Shown piece after piece: positions 47,049 to 59,225 of a stretch of 64,000 nt of DNA. The position numbers and the translations under genes were made by a program. This stretch comes from Climacium dendroides. Taxonomy: Eukaryota > Streptophyta > Bryopsida > Hypnales > Climaciaceae. The notes under the pieces were generated by a model, which worked only from the letters and a program-made list of their open reading frames with translations, was not told the DNA's origin and did not search any database. The DNA lies in NCBI GenBank assembly GCA_950106755.1, contig OX467082.1, positions 27,776,001-27,840,000 of the forward strand. The letters run 5' to 3'. How positions within the stretch are numbered: position 1 is the stretch's first letter; every line of letters starts with the position of its first letter.

Positions 47049-47643
47049 CTATGTGTAAACGTTGAAACCAAGGAAGTAAAACATCGAAAAAAAAAAGTCC
47101 CGCGGATCATTCCCTCTATAACTCCACGAATCAGGTAATATGACATTATGAGGCCTGTTCATTATATGCTTCACAGGACTGTCATCTACAATGACAGTAT
47201 TGTCAGACAAGAAACTTCCTCTTCTATCTTTAAATAACTTGTCTAGATTTTTGAAGAATAAGTCCTTGTCCGTTCCTGGTACTTTGAAATAGGTCAACCT
47301 CCCCGATCTTTCTCTTTGTTTTCGTATTTGGCAGGAGTCCTGCCCAAGTATTTGGGAAGGCGGCAATTCGTCTCGGAAAAGATATTCAGAAATGAGTTCA
47401 GTGGTAGACTTCTTCATAGAACTCCACATTGAAATTGTTGCAAATTTTTGAAGCTCTGTAAGGAAATTAGAGCAATGAGGCCGCACCCACACAACCTTGG
47501 GTTTGACTAGCGCGGGCTTAGTTGCAGAGTGCGGTTGCGAGAAGTCTCAATTTTTTGTGCGACAATCCCTTGGACTTCCAATCTTTGCAGACACATAGAA
47601 TGCCATTTAGGTCCAGGACAACATTGATCCACTTGTCCGCCAT
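47049..47643 (-). pseudogene. FCP1-like (NLI/CTD phosphatase-type HAD) domain block
   Basis: On the minus strand ATG 47643 starts MADKWINVVLDLNGILCVC; DLNG is the catalytic-loop form typical of plant FCP1-like proteins. After TKPALVKPKVVWVRPHCSNF come SMWSSMKKSTTELISEYL, an arginine- and lysine-rich insert, KVPGTDKDLFFKNLDKLF and NTVIVDDSPVKHIMNRP, the second acidic motif, then DSWSYRGNDPRDFF. A one-base shift is needed near 47520, between ALCN and ATKPALV. Members of this superfamily dephosphorylate RNA polymerase II tails or other proteins. The protein is not in an ordinary host context and lacks transmembrane or BRCT parts. Both acidic motifs are kept, unlike the copy at 22276-23016. Confidence 0.7.
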
Positions 47644-47834
47644 CCTAGACCTGAATGGACAAACGACGCCCTCCGAAGTCCCTCCATGACGACATGGAGG
47701 ACCGGATTCTTGCTGTCAAAAGGAATAGAGCGCGGACAATTAAGATTTTGCACCTCTCTCTTCTTGTCGACACTAGAATGATACAAATTTGAGAACCCGC
47801 GGACAATAGTGAAATAGGGAAAGGAACATACCTG

Positions 47835-48083
47835 TCATTGAGAGGACTTAGCAGGAATATCCGAGACATCAGGCTTAGTCTCGGGTTGAATGATAGTCGT
47901 AACCACCTTCTTCAATTTACTTTGAGGAGGTCCTAGTACCAGCATTTCATCAACGGCAACAAACTCATTTTCCAACATAAGAACTGATGGTGCTATAGAA
48001 GAAGCGCGAGTTGTACAAACATTGAAAACATTCTGAAGCCCTGCAATAGAAGAATTAAGACAGAATGTTGTGTAAGACAACAA
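47835..48083 (-). pseudogene. FCP1-like element gene, upstream exon
   Basis: Minus-strand open frame GLQNVFNVCTTRASSIAPSV, then LENEFVAVDEMLVLGPPQSK, then TIIQPETKPDVSD. It is low in complexity at its end and probably one exon, with an acceptor near 48044. No family recognised. Confidence 0.35.
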
Positions 48084-48465
48084 TATATTATAGCCTCAAC
48101 AAATGAGTGTTAAAATACAAAATTGATTACAAAATTTGGAACTCCATGGTTCAGTCCACTAGAAGTTTCCGTGTCCATAAAAAAACTATGTACACTATAT
48201 CTACAAGTGCAGCTCTAGAATACACATCAGCTCGAGTTGAGCTACAACAAATGACATCAAGTGATTACTTGGCACAACCTGTTGGTGGATCATTGGCGCG
48301 ATTGGTGCCACTTTTGGGCACTACCTCTTCTGGATCCACGGACAAGTTGTGCCCACTATCACACTATTGATCTTCTCTAGATATCCCCTTGCTTGCAGCT
48401 TGTGCGCCCTCCAAAGTCGATGTCACGTTTTTGGGCGATGAGGAACTTTAACCTCTACCTGTTTC

Positions 48466-48933
48466 TCATGTAGGAATAGGTGGAGGGATAAAATCCGAAG
48501 GCCCCGGTGGAAGAGGCAGAGGCGTAGCAGCATCCCTCTGCGGAACAGAGACAACACTATCATTGGATCCTGATGGGTTGTTTCTGATCAAAAGTTGCTG
48601 TAAAGCTGTTGGTGGTCGAAGCATGGCAGTTGGTTGGGCTTGATTTTTGTCCAAGTATGCTTGCCACATTACCTGATTATGTTCACGCTCCTCCCTATTC
48701 AACCTTTGTTCCTCTAGGAAGGCCTACGCTAGACCCGCAAAGTTTTTAGTTCATTCTTTTTGGAACTCTAAATTTTCCTCCCGGTCTCTCTTTTGTTCGT
48801 GCCTGATTTCCTCTTGTTGCTTTAAGACCACCGCCAACGACATCGACAAGGCCTGCATATGGTCCACCTTCTTTTTCTTAGTAGGCATGGTTCTCAAAAC
48901 CGGAGTTTCAGCATCCTCAGCTTGGACTGCCAT
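48466..48933 (-). pseudogene. FCP1-like element gene, coiled-coil exon
   Basis: Two in-frame parts (48933-48751 and 48702-48466) separated by stops. The first holds VDHMQALSMSLAVVLKQQEE and RHEQKRDREENLEFQKE, a clear coiled coil. The second is proline-rich (PLPLPPGPSDFIPPPIP). This is the same order (coiled coil, then low complexity, then FCP1-like) as in the inner CACTA TNPA-like gene. Confidence 0.4.
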
Positions 48934-48989
48934 GTTGTGCAGCCCTGCTGAGCTTGATGACCCTAAATTGGTCTACGATGCACGAGCAC

Positions 48990-49328
48990 CTAGCATGGTG
49001 ATTTCGTCAAACACATCGTTATCCCTGCAATGTCTTCTATGTCAAAGTCATCCTCTTCCTCCTCATTTTTATCTTCCTCGACGTCTTCCTCCATGCGCCT
49101 CTTCCCCCGGTTTTGGCCAAGCGAGGCAGCAATCTCCGAGCGACCCCTTGGTCTGATCGAATTAGGGTTTGACTGTGATTCATGCTGGGTCGATACAATG
49201 TCTTCGTTAATGGCATATGAGGAGTCGAGGAAGTCATCCTTGTCCAATGATAAATCGACCGTGGCAATATTTTGCCAAAGGTCGGTTTCGCAATCCGGGA
49301 CAATAGCGAAAACATCTACCCAGCTCAT
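48990..49328 (-). pseudogene. FCP1-like element gene, acidic exon
   Basis: The minus-strand frame opens MSWVDVFAIVPDCETDLWQN and ends in a very acidic tract (EEDVEEDKNEEEEDDFDIED) with a preceding basic RGKRRME. Probably disordered. No family recognised. Confidence 0.4.
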
Positions 49329-49375
49329 CTGTAGTCAAACACAGCATGTAGAATCTCAGAGTTACTAACTTGCAA

Positions 49376-49593
49376 TTTAGGACGGTCCGACCTAAACAAC
49401 ATCCAAAGAACACAAGCTAGGATAGGAAAATAATGTCGACGACGATTAGAGATGATCTTTGAATTCTAGACTATGTATGCATTTTAGGGCGGTCCTTCCT
49501 AAACTACAACTAGGTTCTAGAAATTGTTCTTTTAGTACAAGTAAATAGTAAGCTTCAAGTGCAAGTTTGTAGTTTAGGTCGGTCCGACTTAAA
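49376..49593. repeat. Three palindromic TTTAGG(T/A/G)CGGTCC motifs
   Basis: Copies at 49376-49396 (one arm mismatch), 49483-49503 (degenerate) and 49573-49593 (one mismatch), spaced 107 and 90 bp apart. They lie in the gap between two coding blocks and at the end of the second. Same sequence family as 46670-46690. Confidence 0.75.
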
Positions 49594-50659
49594 TTGTAGC
49601 GATGTACTTACCAATGCAGCACATGTCAATTTGCTCCCAGCACAAACAGAGAATACGCTTGACCCTAGATGGCAGAACTTCTTGATGATCCCAAGGTAGA
49701 ATTCCATTTGTAGCTCCATAATATACATTCTAAATGGTAGCTCATTGTACCTCTTAGATTCTTTGTAAGTGATTGTATTCGGAGCTCGAAATTCCAGTTC
49801 AATCCAGATTTGCGTTGCCAGGTCTCTACTTTGGAGAAAAATGAGCGGTACTTTCCTAAGCGCCCTTGCCAAATTTGCCGAAAGATCATAAAGCCTCTCA
49901 TTTTTCATTGGGTAGTAATCGGAAAAACTCAGATTATATGTGCGTAAGACCTCGTTTTTCTCAACAAACCCGAGGACTTGAGATAAGTCGGTCTCGTCCT
50001 TGACAATGAACAACCAAGTCTTGACTTCTTCAATCAGAGGTTGCTTCATTTGTGGCTAAGGCATTAGTACTTCCAAGAAGAATGGCTTCTCCATTGTGGA
50101 GCTCTCCTTCTCTAGTACTCTAGGAATCGATCAAAAATCGATCACTCCCAAACTGATCATGCTCACTATCTCCGGCGTCCAAACATCCGCCGACTAGTTC
50201 TCGTGTATATTCTTACGTATACTGTAAGGATGCAAATGTACAATCGACGAAGGAATGCAAAATTGGTTCTTCTTCTCTAGAAACACTTTGAAGAAGGCCT
50301 CTATCTTAGGATCAATGGTTGCTGCTATTTTATTTCTCCCTCCTGTTTGCTTGGTTATCGAAAAATATACCTCACTCGGCCTTTCGAGCAACAAATTCAT
50401 TGTCGCACTAGTGAAGTAGCAGCTCTTCTTGAACTGTCGCCAGTTCTCCAGAATGAGCTCATTCCTTGCATTGAACAAGTTGAATTCTGGGTAGATCAGG
50501 TGAAACTCGTTTTTCACCTTCTTCTCCTGCTTCACTCTCTCCACCCATTCCTTGGCGTTGTAGCAACCTTTTTCAACTGTAGAAACCGATTTGATTGTCA
50601 CTTTGGAATATGAGTGGTGGCGATTTGGGCTGAAGCGATTGAGAATGTGCTTCACCAAT
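49594..50659 (-). pseudogene. FCP1-like element gene, 5' block, cut by the third CACTA
   Basis: One continuous minus-strand frame from 50659 to about 49594 with stops at 50194-50196, 50131 and 50058 or nearby. It reads KVTIKSVSTVEKGCYNAKEW, NEFHLIYPEFNLF, SADVWTPEIVSMISLGVIDF, then PLIEEVKTWLFIVKDETDLS and ANLARALRKVPLIFL. No family recognised. The frame is open right up to the CACTAG end at 50660, with no start codon in good context, so the true 5' end lies on the far side of the CACTA insertion, beyond the window. Confidence 0.5.
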
Positions 50660-51244
50660 CACTAGTAGAAAACAGGGTCAAATGTGACCAATCAAGAAAT
50701 GACTGGTGACTAAAAGGCTACTGGAAAATGACTACCAATCGTAGAAATGGCGCCAAAGCTGACTTGTCAAGGGCCATAGTCATTTAGTAGTCACTTCCTA
50801 CAGTAACGGATGGCAACCGGATGAAATCGACGACCAGAATTGGTATCATCTACAGTTAAGTCTGTTTTCAATTGCCTTATAGCTGATGTGGACTATCTAT
50901 AGTCATACTACAATGATTAGAATGTTTGTCAAGTGCCGACAGAACTGACGAATGATTGCCAATAAGACACCGTGGAAATTCAAATTATTACTTTTCTATT
51001 ATGATATTCTATAAAGGAATTATTTTATTACAGTCATGTTTTAGTCATAGACAGGGTGCTTCAGCTGACTATGGAAATACTAACAAATAACTTTGTCAGA
51101 TGGCTCAATGTGAAAATTGCAAAGAAACATTTTCCAATCAGACATAGAATTGTATACAAAAAATAATTGTATAAATTAGTGTGCGTCAGGCTGTCCAGTA
51201 AATAATACAATATGTGATGCATGTGGATTTTTTATATGAACACT

Positions 51245-51952
51245 CTAATACTCTGCACATGCTATCAAATGGTCCTGTGCAGATAATTCTATAGCCCCCA
51301 CCAGAGAAGCGTGGATGGGCCTGGCAGGCACAGTCTCTGGAGTTGTGAGGCCAGTAGATTCCATCGTCATTGTGATGAATACATCTGGTGGCTCCATGAC
51401 CTCCCTCCGTGAACGAGCTTCTTTTCGCAAGACAACTTTCCACCTAGGTTGCTCTACAATGTTAGAGAAAAATACTTGGGTGGCTTGGCTTGAAAAGATG
51501 AAGGGTACAGCCATGCGTGGTAGCTTGTGTCGAAAATTGACCTGTAAGAAACCAATGTCATCACGAACATATGTGGGACTTCCTCGATTATCCGATTTCT
51601 TCATCCATTCACAACGAAGAAGCACCATGGGTGCATTTAAAGGCCCATAATCCAACTTCAAAATATCCTTCAGCACTCCAACATAGTTGACAGCCACATC
51701 CCGAGCGTTGGCCGTGGGCACTTGAAACACAGATGCAATTCCGCTATCGTGTGTCAACATTGCAGCAGACACGTCGTCCTCTACTCGGTAGTGGTTTCCA
51801 AATGCCTTCATGCGTGTATATCGTATTGCTCTTTGTGACGGTCTACGGCTAAGTAGCATTCTGTCCACATCCTCCGCATTCGAGACATCAATACTCTCGC
51901 TACTTGCATACCGCGGCACCCATTCTTCAAAACATTCTACTGCCTCATTCAC
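51245..51952 (-). CDS. Third TNP2, C-terminal exon with DUF4216 domain
   Basis: Open frame to the stop at 51245. It reads RMKAFGNHYRVEDDVSAAML, HDSGIASVFQ, NYVGVLKDILKLDYGPLN, DDIGFLQVNFRHKLPR, FIFSSQATQVFFSN and RWKVVLRKEARSRRE, the DUF4216 core. It aligns with the inner (5698-6610) and outer (37353-38208) copies. No stop in this part. The exon probably begins slightly upstream of 51952. Confidence 0.85.
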   Translation of the reverse strand: MNEAVECFEEWVPRYASSESIDVSNAEDVDRMLLSRRPSQRAIRYTRMKAFGNHYRVEDDVSAAMLTHDSGIASVFQVPTANARDVAVNYVGVLKDILKLDYGPLNAPMVLLRCEWMKKSDNRGSPTYVRDDIGFLQVNFRHKLPRMAVPFIFSSQATQVFFSNIVEQPRWKVVLRKEARSRREVMEPPDVFITMTMESTGLTTPETVPARPIHASLVGAIELSAQDHLIACAEY

Positions 51953-52294
51953 CTCACACTCTACTTGCCACTTTCTTCATGGACATCGATCAAATCAGGC
52001 AAACAGGAGGAAGATGCAATGCATAGTATACAACATACATACAATTGATCAATGTATGTGTGGGACAATAGTTTGGGCCCCTAGTGAGGAGAATATGCTG
52101 ATATAGTGAAGATAGAATGGTGCAGGCTTCTAGAAATGACTGTGAAGGCACTCAATGCTACTGTCATTTTCTACAAGAATGACTATATTGTCACTGAAAA
52201 ATCACTACATTACAAGCTCTATCATTGAGACATTAAAAAGCAACCAGAACTGGGGACTTCTGTTAGGGTTTTGGAAAATTTAAATGATGCAGGT

Positions 52295-53200
52295 TCAGAG
52301 CCGCAGTACGTACATGAGCCACGGCTGCATTATAGTTGCGTTGTTCAGAATGTATTGATGAGCGAGGTTGCGTAGCGATGCGTCCATTATGTACGTTCGT
52401 CTAGCTCCTTCAAGAACCTCCTCAGCATCCCCATATTCCTCATCTTCGTCCCACACTCTTCTATGCACAGCATCGAATTTGTGGAGGTATTCAGTGACAA
52501 AGCCAATGCACTCATCCTTCAAGTAACCTTCCGCCATTGACGCTTCAGGCCTTGACATATCCCTTCAATGTCTTCATGTACCTCTCAACGGGGTACATCC
52601 ATCTGCTAGCCACTAGACCACACATGTCCAACTGTTGTACCAAATGATATGGTAAGTGGGTCATGATGTCAAAGAATGACGGCGGAAATTCCATCTCCAG
52701 AAGCGCCATACTCTTTGCCACATCCGACTCTAGGGACTTGAAGTGCTCTGGATTATATACGTTTGTGCATAACCTCCGAAATACCTTTGACATCCTCATG
52801 ATTGCCATCCTTGGACCTGGTTTCAATAAGCCACGCAAAGCTAGTGGCAGAACTTGTTGCATGAGCACGTGATAATCATGTGATTTGAGGCTACCAAATT
52901 TCTTCTTTCAAATGTGCTGACCCAAAGACGACGAGTATCCAGAAGGTGTCTTCAGTGACTCTATCCTACTGGCAAATTTGGAGAACTCTGCTTCAGTCAG
53001 GACGTACGAGGCTGCTAGTTTCATCATCTTCCCACCCCTCTTTGGATTTGGCATGAGCCACAAATGTGGACGAATATTCTTTATTCTTAAATCCCGTTGC
53101 ACTTTTACTGTTCCTTCATCCCTGTAATTGTCTTCAAGAAATTCTTTGCTAAATTCATTTCACAATGCATTACATCCAAGGTGTGCCTAATAAGTAAATC
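52295..53200 (-). pseudogene. Third TNP2, DUF4218 region (frameshifted)
   Basis: Acceptor CAG at about 53201-53203. It begins LLIRHTLDVMHCEMN, loses the frame near 53110 (a stop after MKEQ), continues in another frame (RPHLWLMPNPKRGG), and again in 52868-52545 (MLMQQVLPLALRGLLK, SFFDIMTHLPYHLVQQL, SRWMYPVERYMKTLKGY). After one more shift it continues in 52558-52295 (RPEASMAEGYLKDECIGF). Two or three indels, so inactive. Confidence 0.8.
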
Positions 53201-53516
53201 CTGCGTACAACAACACATACCAACACTGGATTTTATATTTTTGGTGCACATGAATGACCAATATAGAGTTTGTAGGAAAAGTAATTGTCAAAACCCTGAA
53301 ATTTATGACTACTCACTAGTAAGAATGACTCACCTGCTGCCACCTATAAACATTAAAGGGAGTCATTCATGCTCACAAGTCATTGTCTATATTCTATATA
53401 GTCATTTCCAATATGAATCACTACTACAAACATCATTTGTATTTGCCTCCTCTGATCTCCAAATATGAAATTTGGAGTTGAAAATGACGCATGTAACTAT
53501 GAAGTGATTGACTCAC

Positions 53517-55273
53517 CTTCCAATACGGTAACAAGTAAAAGATACTTTTCTTTTCACTCCATGCACTTTGGATGGATCACCGGCTGCACCATCACAATTC
53601 TCGGCTGCTTTCCATGTTTCATACTCTTTAGCATAATGTAATTGCTCTTCCACTGACACCACTCTCGGTTTACCTCTACACTCTATTTCTCCATTGAAGT
53701 GATCCTTCATTGCATGTGACCGAAATGGATTGTTGTCAGGTAGCCACCTTCTTGTTCCACCGTATGTTTGCTTTCCTAACTCAACAGAATGCTCACATAC
53801 CAAATCAGACCCACAACATGAGCATGCAACGTAACCTTGGTGAGCAAAGCCTCCGACTGTCCCATATCATGGGAAATCATGAATTGTCCACAACAATACA
53901 GCTCTGAAGCTAAAATTTCTGCTTCCCAACTCCTTGGTGACATCATACGCCGGGATGCTTGCCCAAAGTTGTAGGAACTCATCTATGAGAGGTTGCATAT
54001 ATACATCAAACACCTCTGATGTCATAGAAGATTTTCCAAGTATTAGCAAAGCCAACAAGACAAAAAATTTCTTCGTGCTCAGCCAAGGGGGGAGATTGTA
54101 GTTCAGCAGCAATACGGGCCACGTTGACCAAGTTGATCGTATTTGCTTGAAGGAATTCATTCCATCTGCAGCTAATGCAAAGTGGGCATTCCGCGGATCA
54201 GATTTGAATTGCGGGTCCACATTGTTGTGGAAATGGTGCCATGCCTTGGAATCACAAGGATGTCTAACGAGGTTGTCTCCTCCCTCCCGGTTGCTTTGAT
54301 TCTTAGAATGCCACAACATAAGTTCAGAAATGGCTGGGCTTCGAAATATTCTCTGCAGGCGTGGAATAATTGGAAAATGCCCGAGCACTTTCAGTGGATG
54401 GACTCTGTGCTATTCATCCTTGTAGCGTGGTTCATTGCATTTAGGACAACGCAATGCATCAACATGCTCTCCTCTAAAAAGCACACAACCTTTGGGACAC
54501 GCATGAATGTTGTTGTATGCAAGGCCAAGCTTCTTAGTCAGGGTCTTCGCAGCATAGTGATTCTTAGGTGAAGAATTATTCTCCGGAAGAAGGTGACTCT
54601 GCAATACTGTCAACAGCTCATCCACAAAGCAATTGCTGACCCCGTGTACAGTACCGAGATTCATCAACAATATTGTAGCTGCAAGTGTGGTGCACTTAGC
54701 TCCGTTGTATAGTTGGTGCAATGCATCCTCCAACGCTATAGGGTCGAAATCCACTTCTTCAGTGTCTTCAATGCTATTCACTTCTTCCGCAGCATCAGCT
54801 CCTCCACCACTAAGCTGGAACTCAGTACTAGCATCTGTATTGAAACTAAAAGATTCCTGAACAGCATCAGCTACTGCAAAAGCGTCCATCACTGCATCAC
54901 AAGCTCTTTCTTGTAAGTCAGGAACATCATCCCTGTTGTCAAATGCATCATCTATCATTTGTCGTGTGTTGATCTGTTCGTCTAAAACGGGTGGGCCATA
55001 GTTTGTTGGCCTCCAGAAAGCTGCCTCCCACTCATCATTTGACCGTTGCCCAGGACCTCTCCATACTCGGAAATGTGCATCTCGACCATTGCGAATGAAG
55101 TGAAGTCTTACTGTGGAAAGTTTTAGTGTCCGACGACCCTTACACACTAAACATGGACAATGCATGCGCTGTATGTTTAGCAATCGAGCTCTGTTCACCT
55201 CGCGAACCCATAGGCGATCATCACGAAGTTCTTGCCTCCTGCGGTTAGACAATGGTGCCTCTACTGGCTGCAT
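53517..55273 (-). pseudogene. Third TNP2, first exon: associated domain plus Transposase_21
   Basis: ATG at 55273 (MQPVEAPLSNRRRQ). MHCPCLVCKGRRTL, then LHFIRNGRDAHF, is the transposase-associated domain. An acidic region, KLGLAYNNIHACPKGCVLF and a CPKC pair follow. TAG at 54410-54412 interrupts before HFPIIPRLQRIF. The core then reads FALAADGMNSFK (the usual LALDGVNPF is altered: the aspartate is shared but its neighbours changed), STWPVLLLNYNLPPW, VFDVYMQPLIDEFLQLW and LLWTIHDFP, a TGA, and GYVACSCCG. A one-base shift near 53540 precedes LLPYWK and donor GTGAGT (53511-53516). Confidence 0.85.
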
Positions 55274-55399
55274 GCTGTGCACTGTGACAAAGGATAGGAA
55301 AGACTACAGTCTGCACAGTATGTTTGTTCTGCATTCCAAAGAATACATTCTGTTGTCAGTAATATATTGTGGAGGTAAGCATTCATGTTTTTGATAGTC

Positions 55400-57000
55400 A
55401 AATGCGGCACTTCCACTACATTTGTATACTGAAAATGGCAAGTTCACCCCCACAAAATATGGAAATAACTAATCATTTATAAATCACAGCATGTACATTT
55501 ATAAACTAGAAATGGAAACCCACCTATAAAATGGACATACAAATTGCCTCTATTGATCTCACTAGCTATATACATTCATGGAATTTCTTTTAAACATGAC
55601 CTCTACAAGAAATGGACATTAAGATGCTTCTAGTCTAGGATCTACATTCATGCAAATGAATGGTAAGGCTAGGTGAACTAAATTATTGCACACAAAATTG
55701 CCTCCATTGATGCCAAGAGATTATTGCAATTACAATGCAATACCTAAAAATAATTGGAAATGAATATGCCTCTACTAATCACTCTTTATTCAAAAAAATT
55801 GAATAGGAATTCAAACTACATTCATGCAATTAGAATGTGAAGCCAAAAAATAATTGGAGATTAATAAAATGTCTTTTCCTATTTAAAGTCTAAATTCTTT
55901 CAATTAGAATGTGAAGCCCAAAGAAATTGCAAATGGAAATTATCCTACTCATGAAACTACATAGTGGCAATTAGAATGTGAAGGCCAAAAAAAATAAAAA
56001 CCAAATTCACTCTATTCATGCAACTCCATTAATGCAATTAGAATGTGAAGCCCATAAATAAATGGAGATAGTAATTACTCTAACTACCTATGGAATTACA
56101 TTTCTACAATTACAAATTAAAGTGAAAGCCAAAAAAAAAAGGAGATTGATAAGGGGTTTTTCCCATGAAATTACAATCTTACAAGTCCAAATGTGAAGCC
56201 CAAAAAAATTGGAAATGGTAATTCCTCTACTCATGCAACTACATTAATTAGTCAATTTCAATGTAAAGCTACGAGTACCTCTAATGATCTTTCTTCATTT
56301 ATGCAAGTATTATGCAAAGTACTCATATGATTGAATTGAACATGCCCAACATGTTATCCTTTGCAAGCACAAATTAAAAAAACAAAGGCTACAAAATAAC
56401 AAATTGCAATTACAATGTGTTGTCCATTTGCTATAGTTAGCTTTATAGAAAGTAAAGCTAAAACAATATGGAGACTATATATGAACATGCATCTTAGACT
56501 CATAGTAACTGCATTCAGCCTTAGCAAAAGAGAAGTCCACAAAAAATTGGAAACCTATTACAATTTGTAGTCCCATTAATAGCTATGGACAACACTTGCA
56601 GAAAGACAAACCCTCCTCCTCAAATAAAGATGGACATGCTTCTCATACGTACGTCCACTAGCTAAATTCATCTGTATCAAAAGAAAAGCCTTGTAAAATT
56701 GGAGATCAAAATGAAACTCCTAATCCCATTGTATATATTCAACACATTCTAAAGCAAAGTCAACAAAAAATGAAAATAACAATGCATTCTGTAATCCAAC
56801 TATGTTTAGTCAATTTCAATGTAAAGCAAACCAAATTTTTATGATCCCACTTGAGTACTTGTAAAACAAAATATCTCTTTCTGGGGCTGAAATAGTACCT
56901 CAATTTGTTTAATGCATGAATGAACACCACAACTTACTCTATCTTTATCGACGGTCACTATGGAATAATTATAGGGTCATTCATGAAAAAATGACTACCA
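55400..57000. repeat. AT-rich degenerate tandem repeat
   Basis: The phrase CAATTAGAATGTGAAGCCCA, followed by A-rich sequence, TTGGA(A/G)AT and CTCTACTCATGCAACTACATT, recurs in imperfect form about every 70-110 bp between 55700 and 56330, with weaker copies to 56830. No coding potential. It lies between the TNP2 and TNPA-like genes of the third CACTA. Confidence 0.55.
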
Positions 57001-58268
57001 AAAGACTTCAGTACAGATAGTAACTCCAAGACAATGACTTAGAAATGAATTAGTGCAGTCATTTTAGTAGGACTCTTATTGAAGTTCTATTTTAATGACT
57101 TATACGTTATTTAGATAGTGTTGCTGTCATTCAGAGCTCAGTAATTATTATAGAGGCAATGACGTGGCAGTGGATACGTTTCCCAAACAATCATGAGATA
57201 CCTTCCATGGTTCTCATATAGTTTGCATTCACTTACTTGGTTGTGAATACTTTCACTCTGACAAACATTACTTCATTGATTCTGTTGCTAAACTGCTTGT
57301 TTCCATGGCCGTCAAGTCTCCCATCTATGCTGCTACTATACTAGGCACAATTCTATGGCTAATGGTTACTACATAATTAAGATAATTACACCTAAAACCG
57401 TCCAAATAAACTTTTAGCATAGTTCCCATTATAATATTGAAATTTCTTTTTAAGTAATTTCTTTGTTAGTTGCTAGGAGATTCTAAACTCTCTTAGAATA
57501 CCTTTTTTAGACACCATGCAAAAAAAACTATGAATTTTTGAAGTACTAAAAATAGATTGTTCTAAAGCCGACCTTACACTCTCATAAACAGTGGAAGTAC
57601 CTGTCAGCAAAATGATTGGTTACGTGGACGATTTTTGGAAAAGGTCACTGCTAGGTGTAGTTACCTTATTGGATGGTTGCGTTGGATGCAAAACAACAAT
57701 GAATGCACACCCTTCTAAGGTTCATTGACTCCATATACATGACTGTGCTAAATAGTGAGTCTTCATCTGCAAGGCTTTAGATATTCTGATCTCCACATTC
57801 TATACTAGCACAATTCTGAGCACCTACTACTACTTGAACTACATTCATATAAAGCTAGTCTGAATTGTGTATTGATGAAATTATTGTGATTAGGTGATCA
57901 TGCTACATTGGTGAACACCTAAGTTAATTAGAATCTATAGTTCAAAATTTGATTGTAGCATGACTACTTGAATGTCAAATGATTGCAGCGCAAGATTGGA
58001 ATGGGTAGTGCAAGTAGAAATCAGACTGCTTCATGATTACTCTAAGTCAAAGATTGAGTTCTGATGTTCAGTTGTGCATTACCTTAGTTGTTGCCTATGC
58101 ACACCCTAAATTTGCTTGCTTTCTCCTTAGTTTGAGCTCCTTCTTCATCATGTCTCCTTCCTCAATAGATCTCCTTCCTCAGCAGGTCTCCTTTTGTGTG
58201 CTCCTGATCTTGCATTGCTTCACTAGTCTTCTACCCTGACCGCATTCTACTTCTGCAACAAAGTAACT
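57001..58268. other. Promoter-side spacer of the third CACTA, no gene
   Basis: AT-rich. It contains AATGACT, CAGTCATTTTAGT and related words (57000-57130), and otherwise nothing recognisable. It should include the promoter of the TNPA-like gene starting at 58269. Confidence 0.4.
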
Positions 58269-58378
58269 ATGGAAGATAGTGAAACTCCTCAGAAATCACT
58301 TTACGAGCTTGCAAGAGATGCACGTGTGAAAGAGAATCAAAAACACTTGAAACCACTAAAAATAGCAACTGCAGCCTT
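58269..58378 (+). CDS. Third TNPA-like gene, exon 1
   Basis: ATG at 58269 gives MEDSETPQKSLYELARDARV, then KENQKHLKPLKIATA, ending at donor GTGAGT (58379). It matches exon 1 of the inner TNPA-like gene at 16767 in layout (acidic start, YExxR, N-x-x-x-L-x-x-L) and splice position. Too short to be called alone; the pairing supports it. Confidence 0.55.
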
Positions 58379-58479
58379 GTGAGTCCTATAGCACGCAACA
58401 AGTTTGTGTCAATGGCTGAACATTGTGAAGATAGGAGCTAATGTATTAAATTTGAATTGCCAGCTTTTATGAGGCTGTC

Positions 58480-59160
58480 AAAACCGCGGCAAATTTGGCG
58501 CCAGTTATCTCCCAGTGTCTCTCTAGTGCTTTGGAAGTCATATACTCTGGAAATGAGAACGGACAATCATTAAAAAGTACTTTCATGTCTTTCTTCTGTC
58601 ATTCCTAAGACACCAAATGACAGCAAGGAGTCTCCAATGCCAGACACGTGTCAAAATCTGCTTGCACTGCCGCGTTTTAGCGGCCTCGATTTTGTCTCTC
58701 AGTTTCCGGAGTTCTAGGCGCCAGCGAGCTGTATTTCTGGAGCTCCGACTCCAATGCATGTTGGAATCTTTCGTGAGATGGGTTTTAGGGCATGTTCTCA
58801 ATAGCTCCATGCTCTGTGCTGTCTCCCTCCACCACTAATTCTTGAAACGATTTGTTGTCTTCAATCACGAGGTGGTTGCTCAGGAGGGGGAGATTCGAAG
58901 CAGCAAGCAGTAGAGCGGCAGTGCTCCACCTCGTCGAAGCAAGCGCCTGCACTTGCACGTCGTCGCAGCAAAGGAGACGGAGTGTACAACGGAGGGGGAG
59001 GCCAACGACGCCATTAGCAGCGACTCCATCGCTAGTTCGGAAGGTGGAGGGTACGTGTTTCTTGAATCAATTTGAGATTGTGGGTGGGTGTCTTGTGAGC
59101 CGCTTCAGATGTTGGTGCAGCAAGTGACGCTAGGGTTTTGCCGATGTACAATAAGTTTTT
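58480..59160. other. GC-rich block upstream of the captured UBP fragment
   Basis: Clearly more GC-rich than its surroundings, with stretches such as 58850-59130 open in one plus frame (arginine- and serine-rich, not recognised). It probably came in with the UBP fragment as its promoter, leader or first exon, since it ends just before the conserved cysteine box. Confidence 0.4.
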
Positions 59161-59225
59161 TAGATTTTGGCTCTTCGGTGTTTTGGGCCACAATTTAGTT
59201 TGGCACTAAAACGCATTTCCATTGG

